A DNA stretch of 64,000 bases, from contig NZ_FNOX01000013.1 of NCBI RefSeq assembly GCF_900107155.1, positions 1 through 64,000 on the forward strand. Direction: 5' to 3'. Origin of the DNA: Pseudomonas salomonii. Lineage in GTDB: Bacteria; Pseudomonadota; Gammaproteobacteria; Pseudomonadales; Pseudomonadaceae. Shown piece by piece: positions 1 through 8,043 of the stretch. The notes under the pieces were generated by a model. It had not been told where the DNA came from, did not search any database, and was given only the letters and a program-made list of their open reading frames with translations. The translations under genes and the position numbers were made by a program. Positions within the stretch are counted from its first letter, which is position 1, and every line of letters starts with the position of its first letter.

Positions 1-59
1 TGCATGTGTTAGGCCTGCCGCCAGCGTTCAATCTGAGCCATGATCAAACTCTTCAGTTC
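1..59 (-). rRNA. rrs: 16S ribosomal RNA, 5' end only (partial)
   Basis: Read on the minus strand, this is the conserved 5' end of bacterial 16S rRNA, with GAACTGAAGAG then TTTGATCATGGCTCAG (the universal 27F primer region) and AACGCTGGCGGC. The mature 5' end is placed at about 59 by alignment from memory with other 16S genes. The rest of the gene lies off the left edge. It is transcribed leftwards from the promoters at 257-540. Confidence 0.97.
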
Positions 60-208
60 AAACATCTTTGGGTTTTTAAGAAACCCTAAACTTGGCTCAG
101 CAATCGTTGGTTACATCTTTGATTTCTCGCGGAGTAACTTGTGATGCTGATAATCTTGTTGACTATCAGTCTGACTCCACAAGCACCCACACGAATTGCT
201 TGATTCAG

Positions 209-220
209 TTGTTAAAGAGC
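209..220 (-). promoter_or_regulatory. rrn leader boxA antitermination element
   Basis: The minus strand reads GCTCTTTAACAA, the canonical boxA of rRNA leaders that recruits the NusB/NusE antitermination complex. It lies about 150 nt upstream of the 16S 5' end and downstream of all three promoters, as expected. The remaining leader (60-208) shows no gene. Confidence 0.85.
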
Positions 221-256
221 GGTTGGTTAAGATCTTTCGTCTCAACCGAGGCGCGC

Positions 257-284
257 ATTCTACAGCAGCGTCATTTGCTGTCAA
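257..284 (-). promoter_or_regulatory. rrn promoter, proximal of three
   Basis: On the minus strand there is TTGACA, a 16-bp spacer and TAGAAT, followed by a GC-rich discriminator (GCGCGCC). The perfect -35, 16-bp spacer and GC-rich discriminator are typical of stringently controlled rRNA promoters, which ppGpp and DksA inhibit. Confidence 0.85.
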
Positions 285-366
285 GTGATTATTTTCAGAA
301 GCTTTCGAAGAATTCTTCAACAACTTCAACCACTTGCGCTTACGATCTCTCGCTAGCGGGAGGCGA

Positions 367-394
367 ATTCTACAGCGTTACACGCCGCTGTCAA
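367..394 (-). promoter_or_regulatory. rrn promoter, middle of three
   Basis: The minus strand shows TTGACA, a 16-bp spacer and TAGAAT, then TCGCC. The architecture is nearly the same as the proximal promoter 110 bp downstream, including GC after the -35 and GCTG before the -10. Confidence 0.85.
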
Positions 395-512
395 CACCTC
401 TTTTTCAACTCCCTTCTGGCTCCGATGAACTGAAGCAACTTGCTGCCGAAAACTTCATAACTCTTTGTTTACCAAGGAGTTTTTCGTTTCGACTGCGCCG
501 GAAGTGGGGCGA

Positions 513-540
513 ATTATAGACAGATATAAAACGCCGTCAA
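513..540 (-). promoter_or_regulatory. rrn promoter, distal of three
   Basis: The minus strand shows TTGACG, a 16-bp spacer and a perfect TATAAT, then TCGCCCC. It sits directly beyond the 3' end of msrQ, which runs in the same direction. Confidence 0.8.
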
Positions 541-547
541 TCCTTAA

Positions 548-1168
548 TTACGCTTTTGTTGCAGAAAGTGGTTTTTTCGCAATAAGGCGGGGAATCCGGC
601 GCATCACTGGCGGGATCCGCAGCACCAGCAGCAGCGCCCCTATAGATGCATAGATAGCCCACTCCTTCAGGTCGGCCCGCACAATCCACAACATATGCAA
701 CAAACCGAGCCCAAGAATTACGTACACCAGTCGGTGCAGCTTCTTCCAACGGCTGCCCAACCGACGCTGGCTATAGCGATTGGACGTCACTGCCAGTACC
801 AACAGGCCAAGGAAACCCAACGCACCGACAATAATGTAGGGCCGTTTACGCAGCTCCACGCCGAACTGCGACCAATCCAGCCCCAGGATGAATACGCAAT
901 ACGCGGCCAGATGCAGCGCCACATACGCAAAACACCACAGCCCCAGTTGTCGGCGCACGGCAATCCACCCTGCCCACCCGCTGAGCTTCTGCAGCGGCGT
1001 CATGCTCAACGTGATCAGCAACAGGATCAAGGTGCCAAGCCCCAACCGATCCATCAACACTTTGCCTGGATCAGGCCCGAGCACAGCACTCCATGCCTCG
1101 TACAGCCAGAAAAATGGCCATATCGCGGCCGCTATAAAGACGCCAACGCGCCAGATCGGATAACGCAT
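548..1168 (-). CDS. msrQ: MsrQ, heme-binding membrane subunit of the MsrPQ methionine sulfoxide reductase
   Basis: This 206-residue integral membrane protein is of the YedZ/MsrQ (ferric-reductase-like) family. It passes electrons from the respiratory chain through heme b to periplasmic MsrP. Several hydrophobic helices are visible, for example residues 7-25, 42-60 and 80-98, with helix-borne histidines as candidate heme ligands. It overlaps the msrP stop by one base, so the two are translationally linked. Length fits the family (about 200 residues). It is the last gene before the rRNA promoters. Confidence 0.93.
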   Translation of the reverse strand: MRYPIWRVGVFIAAAIWPFFWLYEAWSAVLGPDPGKVLMDRLGLGTLILLLITLSMTPLQKLSGWAGWIAVRRQLGLWCFAYVALHLAAYCVFILGLDWSQFGVELRKRPYIIVGALGFLGLLVLAVTSNRYSQRRLGSRWKKLHRLVYVILGLGLLHMLWIVRADLKEWAIYASIGALLLVLRIPPVMRRIPRLIAKKPLSATKA

Positions 1169-2181
1169 CAGTAATTCTTCCGCAGATCCAGGCCCGTATA
1201 GAGAGAAGCGACCTCATCCGAATAGCCGTTGAACATTTGCGTCTCGCGCACATTCGGGCTGAACAGACCGCTCGGCAAACGGCGCTCACGCGCCTGAGTC
1301 CAGCGAGGGTGGTCGACGGTCGGATTCACATTTGCGTAGAACCCATACTCATTGGCCGCAATACTTTGCCAAGTCGTCTTCGGCTGCTCGCTGACCAGAC
1401 TGATCCGCACAATCGACTTCACGCTCTTGAAGCCGTACTTCCACGGCACAACCAGACGCAATGGCGCGCCGTTCTGGTTCGGCAACTCCCGCCCATACAT
1501 CCCCACGGCCAGGATCGCCAACGGGTTCATTGCCTCATCCAGACGCAGCCCTTCTACATAAGGCCAGTCGATCAAGCCGAAGCTGGAGCGCTGCCCCGGC
1601 ATGCTTTTGGGATCCTGCAGCGTTTCAAAGCGGATGTACTTGGCTTTAGCGGTCGGCTCAACCTGCTTGAGCAAGGCTGAAATAGGAAAACCCATCCACG
1701 GGATCACCATCGACCACGCCTCGACACAACGCAGACGGTAGATACGCTCTTCCAATTGATAAGGCTTCATGAAGTCTTCCAGGGCATAGCGCCCAGGTTT
1801 ACCGACTTCCCCATCAATCACCACACTCCAGGGTTCAGTCTTGAGTGAACCGGCGTTCTTTGCCGGGTCGCCCTTGTCCGTACCGAACTCATAGAAGTTG
1901 TTGTAGTGGGTGGCATCCTTGAACGGCGTGATGGCTTCGTCTTTTACCGTAACCGCCTGCCATTGGGTCTTGGGCAGTTTCTCGGCAAACCAGCCTGGGG
2001 CATTACCCGGCTCGACATCGGCATAACGCGCCGCATCGTCGGCACTGGCCCAACGCGGCAGCGCAGTGGCAGCAACGCCTGCCAGCGCACCGCCGAGCAC
2101 GCTGCGACGAGAAAGATAGAAGGATTCAGGCGTGACATCCGACTCGTGACAATCGGACGTTTTAGGGATCTTGATTAACAT
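1168..2181 (-). CDS. msrP: MsrP, Tat-exported molybdopterin methionine-sulfoxide reductase catalytic subunit
   Basis: This 337-residue sulfite-oxidase-fold protein (YedY/MsrP) reduces methionine sulfoxide in oxidised periplasmic proteins using a molybdopterin cofactor. The N-terminus carries a twin-arginine signal (SRRSVLGGALAGVAATALP, about residues 24-42) after an unusually long n-region. The segment YRLRCVEAWSMVIPW contains the cysteine expected to ligate Mo. It is followed immediately by its membrane partner msrQ. The start was chosen because it precedes the Tat motif in frame. Confidence 0.95.
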   Translation of the reverse strand: MLIKIPKTSDCHESDVTPESFYLSRRSVLGGALAGVAATALPRWASADDAARYADVEPGNAPGWFAEKLPKTQWQAVTVKDEAITPFKDATHYNNFYEFGTDKGDPAKNAGSLKTEPWSVVIDGEVGKPGRYALEDFMKPYQLEERIYRLRCVEAWSMVIPWMGFPISALLKQVEPTAKAKYIRFETLQDPKSMPGQRSSFGLIDWPYVEGLRLDEAMNPLAILAVGMYGRELPNQNGAPLRLVVPWKYGFKSVKSIVRISLVSEQPKTTWQSIAANEYGFYANVNPTVDHPRWTQARERRLPSGLFSPNVRETQMFNGYSDEVASLYTGLDLRKNY

Positions 2182-2244
2182 GGCAACTCCGCAGCATTGG
2201 AGAACTGATGCACCAATAGACTGCGGAGTATGGGGGAAATTACA

Positions 2245-3102
2245 TTAAGGCAATGTTTTGTCGCGGCGCAGATGCAACAGGTATTGAATCGGCCCCGAAG
2301 CGGCGTACACCAGGAACGCCAACAGCAGAATACGCGGCGGATCGCTGAAGACCACCGCAAACACCAGCACCACCACCAGGATCGCCACGAAAGGCACGCG
2401 CCCCTTGAGGTCGAACTCCTTGAAGCTGTTGTACTTGATGTTGCTGACCATCAGCATGCCGGCGGCTGCAACCATCAAGGCCACCAGGAACGACATCTTC
2501 GACCCCTGGATGCCGTAGTCACTGAACGCCCAGACAATACCGGCCACCACACCTGCCGCCGCCGGGCTGGCCAGGCCGATGAAGTAACGCTTGTCGGCAG
2601 TCCCCACTTGGGTGTTGAAGCGCGCCAGACGCAACGCCGCGCCGGCGACATAGATGAAGGCAACCATCCAGCCGACCTTGCCCATATCCCCCAGCGCCCA
2701 GGCAAACGCCAGCAGTGCCGGGGCAACGCCGAAGGCCACCATGTCCGACAGCGAGTCGTACTCGGCACCGAAAGCGCTTTGGGTATTGGTCATGCGCGCC
2801 ACCCGGCCATCCAGGCCGTCGAGCACCATGGCCACGAAGATGGCGATAGCGGCAAAGCCGAAATACTTGCTGGCACTCGCCGCATCACCCGCCGCCAATG
2901 CGCTTTGCGCGCTCATGGAGTTGATAATGGAGTAGAACCCGGCAAACAGGTTGGCCGTAGTAAACAGATTGGGCAGAAGATAGATACCACGATGCCGGAC
3001 CTTGCGACCTTCCGCATCATGCCCTTCTTCGACATGCTCATCGATCGGTAGCAGGCTTTCGGCGTCAGAAGCCTGGTTTGGCTCTTCGGGACGTTCGGTC
3101 AT
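2245..3102 (-). CDS. pssA: CDP-diacylglycerol--serine O-phosphatidyltransferase
   Basis: This 285-residue membrane enzyme condenses CDP-diacylglycerol with serine to give phosphatidylserine, the precursor of phosphatidylethanolamine. The CDP-alcohol phosphotransferase signature is complete: DGLDGRVAR followed by G and DSLSD (around residues 90-120). About eight hydrophobic helices follow. The acidic, hydrophilic first 35 residues are typical of Pseudomonas PssA. It lies 144 bp beyond ilvC, with a terminator between, and 63 bp before msrP. Confidence 0.93.
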   Translation of the reverse strand: MTERPEEPNQASDAESLLPIDEHVEEGHDAEGRKVRHRGIYLLPNLFTTANLFAGFYSIINSMSAQSALAAGDAASASKYFGFAAIAIFVAMVLDGLDGRVARMTNTQSAFGAEYDSLSDMVAFGVAPALLAFAWALGDMGKVGWMVAFIYVAGAALRLARFNTQVGTADKRYFIGLASPAAAGVVAGIVWAFSDYGIQGSKMSFLVALMVAAAGMLMVSNIKYNSFKEFDLKGRVPFVAILVVVLVFAVVFSDPPRILLLAFLVYAASGPIQYLLHLRRDKTLP

Positions 3103-3203
3103 GGACTTTACCTTGCAACGGTGTGAAAAGAATTCGACAAATACTTGCAGCGCGTGTTCGCCCGCAAACGATGCAGCTTTATACCAGAACCCGCCCCCAA
3201 ACG

Positions 3204-3229
3204 AAAAAACGCGGCCTAAGCCGCGTTTT
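3204..3229 (-). terminator. Rho-independent terminator of the ilvIHC operon
   Basis: On the minus strand AAAACGCGGC and GCCGCGTTTT form a 10-bp stem with a 4-nt loop, running into further Ts. It lies 18 bp after the ilvC stop codon and upstream of pssA. Confidence 0.85.
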
Positions 3230-3246
3230 CTCTTGATGCGTACGAC

Positions 3247-4263
3247 TTAGTTTTTGGCTTTGTCGACGATCTTGTTGGCACCGATCCACGGCATCATGGA
3301 GCGCAGTTGCTCGCCGATCACTTCGATACCGTGAGCGGCGTTGTTACGACGCTTGGCGGTCATCGAAGGGTAGCCGGTAGCGCCTTCGCTGATGAACATT
3401 TTGGCGTATTCGCCGTCCTGAATACGTTTCAGGGCGTTGCGCATGGCCTGACGGGATTCGGCGTTGATCACTTCCGGGCCGGTCACGTACTCGCCGTATT
3501 CGGCGTTGTTGGAGATCGAGTAGTTCATGTTGGCGATACCGCCTTCGTACATGAGGTCAACGATCAGCTTGAGTTCGTGCAGGCATTCGAAGTAGGCCAT
3601 TTCCGGCGCGTAGCCAGCTTCAACCAGGGTTTCGAAACCGGCCTTGACCAGCTCAACGGTACCGCCGCACAGAACGGCTTGTTCGCCGAACAGGTCGGTT
3701 TCGGTCTCGTCCTTGAAGGTGGTTTCGATGATGCCGGTACGACCGCCACCAACGCCAGCGGCGTAGGACAGTGCAACGTTTTTGGCGTTGCCCGAAGCGT
3801 CCTGGTAGATCGCGATCAGGTCAGGGATGCCGCCGCCTTTGACGAACTCGGAGCGCACGGTGTGGCCCGGTGCTTTCGGCGCGATCATGATCACGTCGAG
3901 GTCAGCGCGTGGCACAACCTGGTTGTAGTGAATGGCGAAGCCGTGGGAGAAGGCCAGGGTGGCGCCTTTCTTGATGTTCGGCTCGATTTCGTTCTTGTAG
4001 AGCGCGGACTGGAATTCGTCCGGGGTCAGGATCATGACCAGGTCGGCAGCTGCAACGGCGGAAGCAACGTCAGTCACTTTCAGGCCGTGGGCTTCAGCCT
4101 TGGCAACAGTGGCCGAGCCTTTGCGCAGGCCGACAGTCACGTCAACGCCGGAATCTTTCAGGTTGCACGCTTGGGCGTGGCCCTGGGAACCGTAGCCGAT
4201 GATGGCGACTTTCTTGCCCTGGATGATCGACAGGTCACAATCTTTATCGTAATAAACTTTCAT
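3247..4263 (-). CDS. ilvC: Ketol-acid reductoisomerase (NADP+), class I
   Basis: This 338-residue enzyme isomerises and reduces acetohydroxy acids to dihydroxy acids, the second common step of isoleucine/valine synthesis. The N-terminal Rossmann motif GYGSQGHAQ (about residues 23-31) binds NADPH, and the C-terminal knotted domain holds the Mg2+ ligands (FGEQAVLCGG and ECLHELKLIVDLMYEGG segments). Length is that of the short class I enzyme. It is the last gene of ilvI-ilvH-ilvC, 47 bp after ilvH. Confidence 0.98.
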   Translation of the reverse strand: MKVYYDKDCDLSIIQGKKVAIIGYGSQGHAQACNLKDSGVDVTVGLRKGSATVAKAEAHGLKVTDVASAVAAADLVMILTPDEFQSALYKNEIEPNIKKGATLAFSHGFAIHYNQVVPRADLDVIMIAPKAPGHTVRSEFVKGGGIPDLIAIYQDASGNAKNVALSYAAGVGGGRTGIIETTFKDETETDLFGEQAVLCGGTVELVKAGFETLVEAGYAPEMAYFECLHELKLIVDLMYEGGIANMNYSISNNAEYGEYVTGPEVINAESRQAMRNALKRIQDGEYAKMFISEGATGYPSMTAKRRNNAAHGIEVIGEQLRSMMPWIGANKIVDKAKN

Positions 4264-4310
4264 GAGGTTCCTCTATATATCCAGGCCGTAAGGCCATTCG
4301 CTAATTTGGG

Positions 4311-4802
4311 TTAGATGCTGAGTACTTTGTCGCCACGGGCAATCCCGGTGACACCACTGCGTACCGTTTCCAGAATCGAGGCCGTCCCGATCGACTGGAT
4401 GAAGCTGTCCAGCTTGTCGCTTGTACCGGTCAGTTGAACGGTATAAACGCTGGCGCTTACATCAACGATCTGCCCGCGATAAATATCGGTAGTCCGTTTG
4501 ATCTCGGCACGTTGGGCACCCGTCGCCTTGACTTTAACCAGCATCAGCTCACGCTCGATGTGGGCACTTTCCGATAAGTCGACAAGCTTGACCACTTCGA
4601 TCAGTTTGTTGAGGTTTTTGGTGATCTGTTCGATCACCTCATCGTGACCAACAGTCGTCAACGTCAGGCGCGACAGGGTCGGGTCTTCGGTTGGTGCTAC
4701 AGTCAGGCTTTCGATGTTGTAGTTGCGTTGCGAAAACAGGCCGACAACACGAGACAGAGCGCCGGGTTCGTTCTCCAGAAGCAGGGAGATAATGTGCCGC
4801 AT
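4311..4802 (-). CDS. ilvH: Acetolactate synthase 3, regulatory (small) subunit
   Basis: This 163-residue regulatory subunit confers valine feedback inhibition on the IlvI catalytic subunit. The N-terminal ACT domain begins MRHIISLLLENEPGALSRVV, the standard IlvH start. That fixes the initiator at 4802 rather than ten codons further upstream, which would overlap ilvI. Only 2 bp separate it from the ilvI stop, indicating translational coupling. The symbol ilvN is also used for this family. Confidence 0.95.
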   Translation of the reverse strand: MRHIISLLLENEPGALSRVVGLFSQRNYNIESLTVAPTEDPTLSRLTLTTVGHDEVIEQITKNLNKLIEVVKLVDLSESAHIERELMLVKVKATGAQRAEIKRTTDIYRGQIVDVSASVYTVQLTGTSDKLDSFIQSIGTASILETVRSGVTGIARGDKVLSI

Positions 4803-4804
4803 GA

Positions 4805-6529
4805 TTAGGTACGCTCCGTCTTGTTCAGCCACATGTCGCGCATAGAGCCGTCTTTGATCTGCATCGGGTAGACGTGCTCGCTGGTGTCCACTTGAATATC
4901 GAGGAACACCAGGCGGTCCTTCATGGCGAACGCCTCTTCCATCTTCGGCTTCAGATCTTTCAAATCAGTGATGCGCATGCCGACGTGGCCGTAGGCTTCA
5001 ACCAACTTGATGAAATCCGGCAGCGATTCCATGTAGGAATGGGAGTGACGGCTGTTGTAGCTCATGTCCTGCCACTGACGAACCATGCCCAGCACGCCGT
5101 TGTTCAGGCACACGATCTTCACCGGAAGACCGTACTGCAGGCACGTCGACAGCTCCTGGATGTTCATCTGGATGCTGCCCTCGCCCGTCACGCAGGCGAC
5201 GTCAGTGTCCGGGAAGCTCAGTTTCACACCCATGGCCGCAGGGAAACCAAAGCCCATCGTGCCCAGGCCACCGGAGTTGATCCAGCGGTTAGGCTTGTCG
5301 AACGTGTAGTACTGCGCAGCGAACATCTGATGCTGGCCCACGTCGGAGGTCACAAAGGCATCGCCCTTGGTCACTTCGCACAGGGTTTCGATCACGGTTT
5401 GTGGCTTGATGATGCTGCCGTCGCCCTTGTCGTAAGGGAACAGGCCGCGGTCGCCGCGCCATTCATCGATCTGCTTCCACCAGCTGGCAACCGATTCCTT
5501 GTTCGGCGTTTCGCCGATGTCCTTGAGCGCCGCAACCATTTCGGTCAACACGCTTTCTACCGGACCTACGATCGGCACGTCGGCCTTGATGGTCTTGGAG
5601 ATGGACGCCGGGTCAATGTCGATGTGGATGATCTTGGCATTCGGGCAAAACTTGCTCGGACCGTTGATCACACGATCATCAAACCGCGCGCCCACCGCCA
5701 GGATGACGTCGGCGTGGTGCATGGTCAGGTTGGCGGTGTAGCTGCCGTGCATGCCGAGCATGCCGACGAACTGACGGTCCGTACCCGGGAATGCGCCGAG
5801 GCCCATCAGGGTATTGGTCACCGGCAGGTTGAGCAGTTTGGCCAATTCGGTCAGAGGTGCAGAACCGCCGCCCAAAATCACGCCACCGCCGGAGTACAAC
5901 ACTGGGCGCTTGGCCGCCAAGAGCATTTCTGCCGCCTTGCGGATTTGCCCCGAGTGCCCACGCACGGCCGGGCTGTAGGAGCGCAGCTTGGCTTTTTTCG
6001 GGAAGACGTATTCGAACTTTTCCGCCGGGTTGGTCATGTCTTTCGGGATATCGACCACCACAGGGCCCGGGCGACCGGACTGTGCGAGGTAGAAGGCCTT
6101 TTTCATGACTTCCGGGATTTCCGACGCATGCTTGATCATGAAGCTGTGTTTCACGATCGGCCGGGAGATACCGATCATGTCGGTTTCCTGGAATGCATCG
6201 GTACCGACCATGGTGCTGGGCACCTGGCCAGAAATGATCACCATCGGGATGGAGTCCATATAGGCAGTCGCGATGCCGGTAATGGCATTGGTTGCGCCTG
6301 GGCCGGAGGTTACCAGTACCACACCGGCTTTACCGGTGGCACGGGCATAGCCGTCAGCCATATGGGTCGCGGCCTGTTCGTGGCGAACCAGGATGTGGGT
6401 AACAGCCGGTTCCTTGAACAGTGCGTCGTAAACATGCAGCAGAGCACCACCTGGGTACCCGTAGATATAGTCGACGCCTTCGTCACGCAAAAAGCGGACG
6501 AGCATCTCACCGCCAGATAAAAGCTCCAC
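4805..6529 (-). CDS. ilvI: Acetolactate synthase 3, catalytic (large) subunit
   Basis: This 574-residue thiamine-diphosphate enzyme makes acetolactate and acetohydroxybutyrate. Visible signatures are GGEMLVRFLRDEGVDYIYGYPGG with the catalytic-region glutamate in RHEQAATHMADGYAR, and the C-terminal TPP/Mg motif GEGSIQMNIQEL...NNG. Start choice: a GTG at 6529 gives the family start MELLSGGEM and sits about 8 nt after GAGG. A second GTG three codons upstream overlaps that ribosome-binding site and is less likely. First gene of ilvI-ilvH-ilvC. Confidence 0.96.
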   Translation of the reverse strand: MELLSGGEMLVRFLRDEGVDYIYGYPGGALLHVYDALFKEPAVTHILVRHEQAATHMADGYARATGKAGVVLVTSGPGATNAITGIATAYMDSIPMVIISGQVPSTMVGTDAFQETDMIGISRPIVKHSFMIKHASEIPEVMKKAFYLAQSGRPGPVVVDIPKDMTNPAEKFEYVFPKKAKLRSYSPAVRGHSGQIRKAAEMLLAAKRPVLYSGGGVILGGGSAPLTELAKLLNLPVTNTLMGLGAFPGTDRQFVGMLGMHGSYTANLTMHHADVILAVGARFDDRVINGPSKFCPNAKIIHIDIDPASISKTIKADVPIVGPVESVLTEMVAALKDIGETPNKESVASWWKQIDEWRGDRGLFPYDKGDGSIIKPQTVIETLCEVTKGDAFVTSDVGQHQMFAAQYYTFDKPNRWINSGGLGTMGFGFPAAMGVKLSFPDTDVACVTGEGSIQMNIQELSTCLQYGLPVKIVCLNNGVLGMVRQWQDMSYNSRHSHSYMESLPDFIKLVEAYGHVGMRITDLKDLKPKMEEAFAMKDRLVFLDIQVDTSEHVYPMQIKDGSMRDMWLNKTERT

Positions 6530-6627
6530 GTTGTTCACCTCTAAAACGCCAGAATACCGTCCGTTAAAAACCGACGGGTCTTAATAGGTTTACTTCTCAA
6601 CAGAGCATGAGCGACGGTGGTCGCCGA

Positions 6628-6823
6628 CTACGTCAGCACTGACTGAGCAAGTATTGGGATCGTCCCAAGTGTTGCGGGCTTTTCCCACCCAGCGCGAGGT
6701 AACGCGTTGCGGGTGTTACAGGTCGGCGCGGATATGCGCCTCATGATCTGCTGAGCGGGCCTGCTTCTGGCAGTCCCGATACAGCGGACTTTGGATTCTT
6801 CTGTTTCAGCCCCTTCAAGTCAA
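6628..6823 (-). promoter_or_regulatory. Candidate ilvI promoter and long leader with a small reading frame
   Basis: On the minus strand TTGACT (6818-6823), a 17-bp spacer and AAGAAT (6795-6800) form a plausible sigma-70 promoter about 265 bp upstream of ilvI. The leader holds a 38-codon frame (6744 to 6628) whose last third reads TIPILAQSVLT, enriched in Ile, Leu and Val. No good ribosome-binding site or U-tailed terminator follows, so attenuation is only a possibility. The rest of 6530-6960 shows no gene. Confidence 0.4.
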
Positions 6824-6931
6824 GCAATAATTGCGCTTTTTTCCAACTAAGCGCATGAGAACGAAGATTAAAGGGGTTTGAGGAGGGATAAAACTCGCCT
6901 GAATGTCGTCAAGCGGTAGAAATGTGCGCAA

Positions 6932-6954
6932 GACTGCCGGAAAACCCGGCAGTC
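6932..6954 (-). terminator. Stem-loop after the mrcB-lipoprotein-yqcC operon
   Basis: A perfect 9-bp inverted repeat, GACTGCCGG with CCGGCAGTC around a 5-nt loop, starts 7 bp after the yqcC stop. The following T-run is weak (TTGCGC), so it may terminate inefficiently or protect the 3' end. Confidence 0.6.
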
Positions 6955-6960
6955 AGGCAA

Positions 6961-7290
6961 TTAACGAGCGTCGACGATCAATTGGTCGAACTTTTTCAGC
7001 GCATTGCGTAGGCCAAGGCTCTCAAGCGGGCGATCGGCGTAAACCATCTCCGCCATCTCAAGAATCCCTGATGCATTGGGCAACGGCAGGTCCTGCTCGA
7101 GGATCTGCTTCATGCGCACCAGGAAGATCCATTGCAACCACTGGTGAAAGTCCAGCGTATCCACCGAAAACGGTTCGACACTGCCAAGCGCTTCAGCGCT
7201 GGGGGACACTTCGTCCCACCAACCCTGCACGCGTAACTCACGTTCAATCAGCAACAGCTGTTCGGCAATTGCCGGAAACCGTGCATCCAT
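6961..7290 (-). CDS. YqcC family protein (DUF446)
   Basis: This 109-residue soluble protein resembles the YqcC/DUF446 family, a small helical fold whose function I do not know. Typical family features are the N-terminal IERELR segment, the central HQWLQWIFLVRMKQILE and the C-terminal LDQLI-type end. Its start overlaps the stop of the upstream TPR lipoprotein by one base (TGATG), so it is co-translated with it and with mrcB. Confidence 0.85.
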   Translation of the reverse strand: MDARFPAIAEQLLLIERELRVQGWWDEVSPSAEALGSVEPFSVDTLDFHQWLQWIFLVRMKQILEQDLPLPNASGILEMAEMVYADRPLESLGLRNALKKFDQLIVDAR

Positions 7291-8027
7291 CAGAGGCTGA
7301 CCTTGGCTTTTTGCCGCGCCTGGGCAGCACCGGCGGCGTCGCCTTGTGCGGCACGCGCGTCACCAATCAAAGCCCACAGGTTGGCTTGCAGGTCCGGGCG
7401 ACCGTTGGCCAACGTCAGGCCGCGACGGGCGAACTGCTCGGCTTGCGGCGCGTCGCCCTGGGCCAGGCGCACCTGGGCCAGACGATACAGCACTTGCGGC
7501 TCACGCGGCGCCACACGCTGGGCGCGCTCAAGGCTCGACGATGCCCCGTTCAGGTCACCCCCCGATTGTTGCTGCTGGGCGGTGGTCAACAGAGCCAGTA
7601 CCGGCCCGTCCAGCTGCTCGTCAGCCGACAGGCCGCCCGCGTTAGACGAAGACGGAATACCGCTCGGCGTCGACGGCGGCATGTTGTAAGTGCCCTGGTT
7701 GATCGGCGCGGTCTGGATCGGCGCGGAGCCAGCCGGCCCCGATGTGCTTGGCCCTGGCGTCCAAGGCTCGGCACTGATCGGCGCCGACGTCGCAGCACCG
7801 CCGCCCGGCACCATCACCACCACACCCGAATCCTGCGGTATGGACTGAGGCGTAGCCTGGGCAGGACGCTTGACCACGGTCTGACGGAAACCGCCAGTGG
7901 CCGAGATACGGTCGTTATTGGAAACGTTCGTGCTTGAGTCCACCACGGGAATGGAACCGCGCTGCACGCTGGAGCAACCGCCGAGCATAACCAGGGCGGT
8001 AATAGCTGGAATCCACAACTTGTTCAC
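7290..8027 (-). CDS. Tetratricopeptide-repeat lipoprotein
   Basis: This 245-residue protein has a lipoprotein signal (MNKLWIPAITALVMLGGCSS, lipobox LGGC with Cys18), a long low-complexity linker rich in Ser, Pro and Gly (about residues 20-130), and a C-terminal TPR region (YRLAQVRLAQGDAPQAEQFARRGL). It starts 16 bp after mrcB and overlaps yqcC. A function alongside PBP1b in the periplasm, by analogy with outer-membrane lipoprotein activators such as LpoB, is a reasonable inference from position only. The sequence does not show LpoB homology to me. Confidence 0.85.
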   Translation of the reverse strand: MNKLWIPAITALVMLGGCSSVQRGSIPVVDSSTNVSNNDRISATGGFRQTVVKRPAQATPQSIPQDSGVVVMVPGGGAATSAPISAEPWTPGPSTSGPAGSAPIQTAPINQGTYNMPPSTPSGIPSSSNAGGLSADEQLDGPVLALLTTAQQQQSGGDLNGASSSLERAQRVAPREPQVLYRLAQVRLAQGDAPQAEQFARRGLTLANGRPDLQANLWALIGDARAAQGDAAGAAQARQKAKVSL

Positions 8028-8043
8028 TTGAAACCCTCTTTGC

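Noticed and set aside
92..433. A 113-codon frame on the plus strand within the rRNA leader
   Set aside because: It lies over boxA and two rRNA promoters and runs against the rRNA transcript; no similarity or ribosome-binding site.
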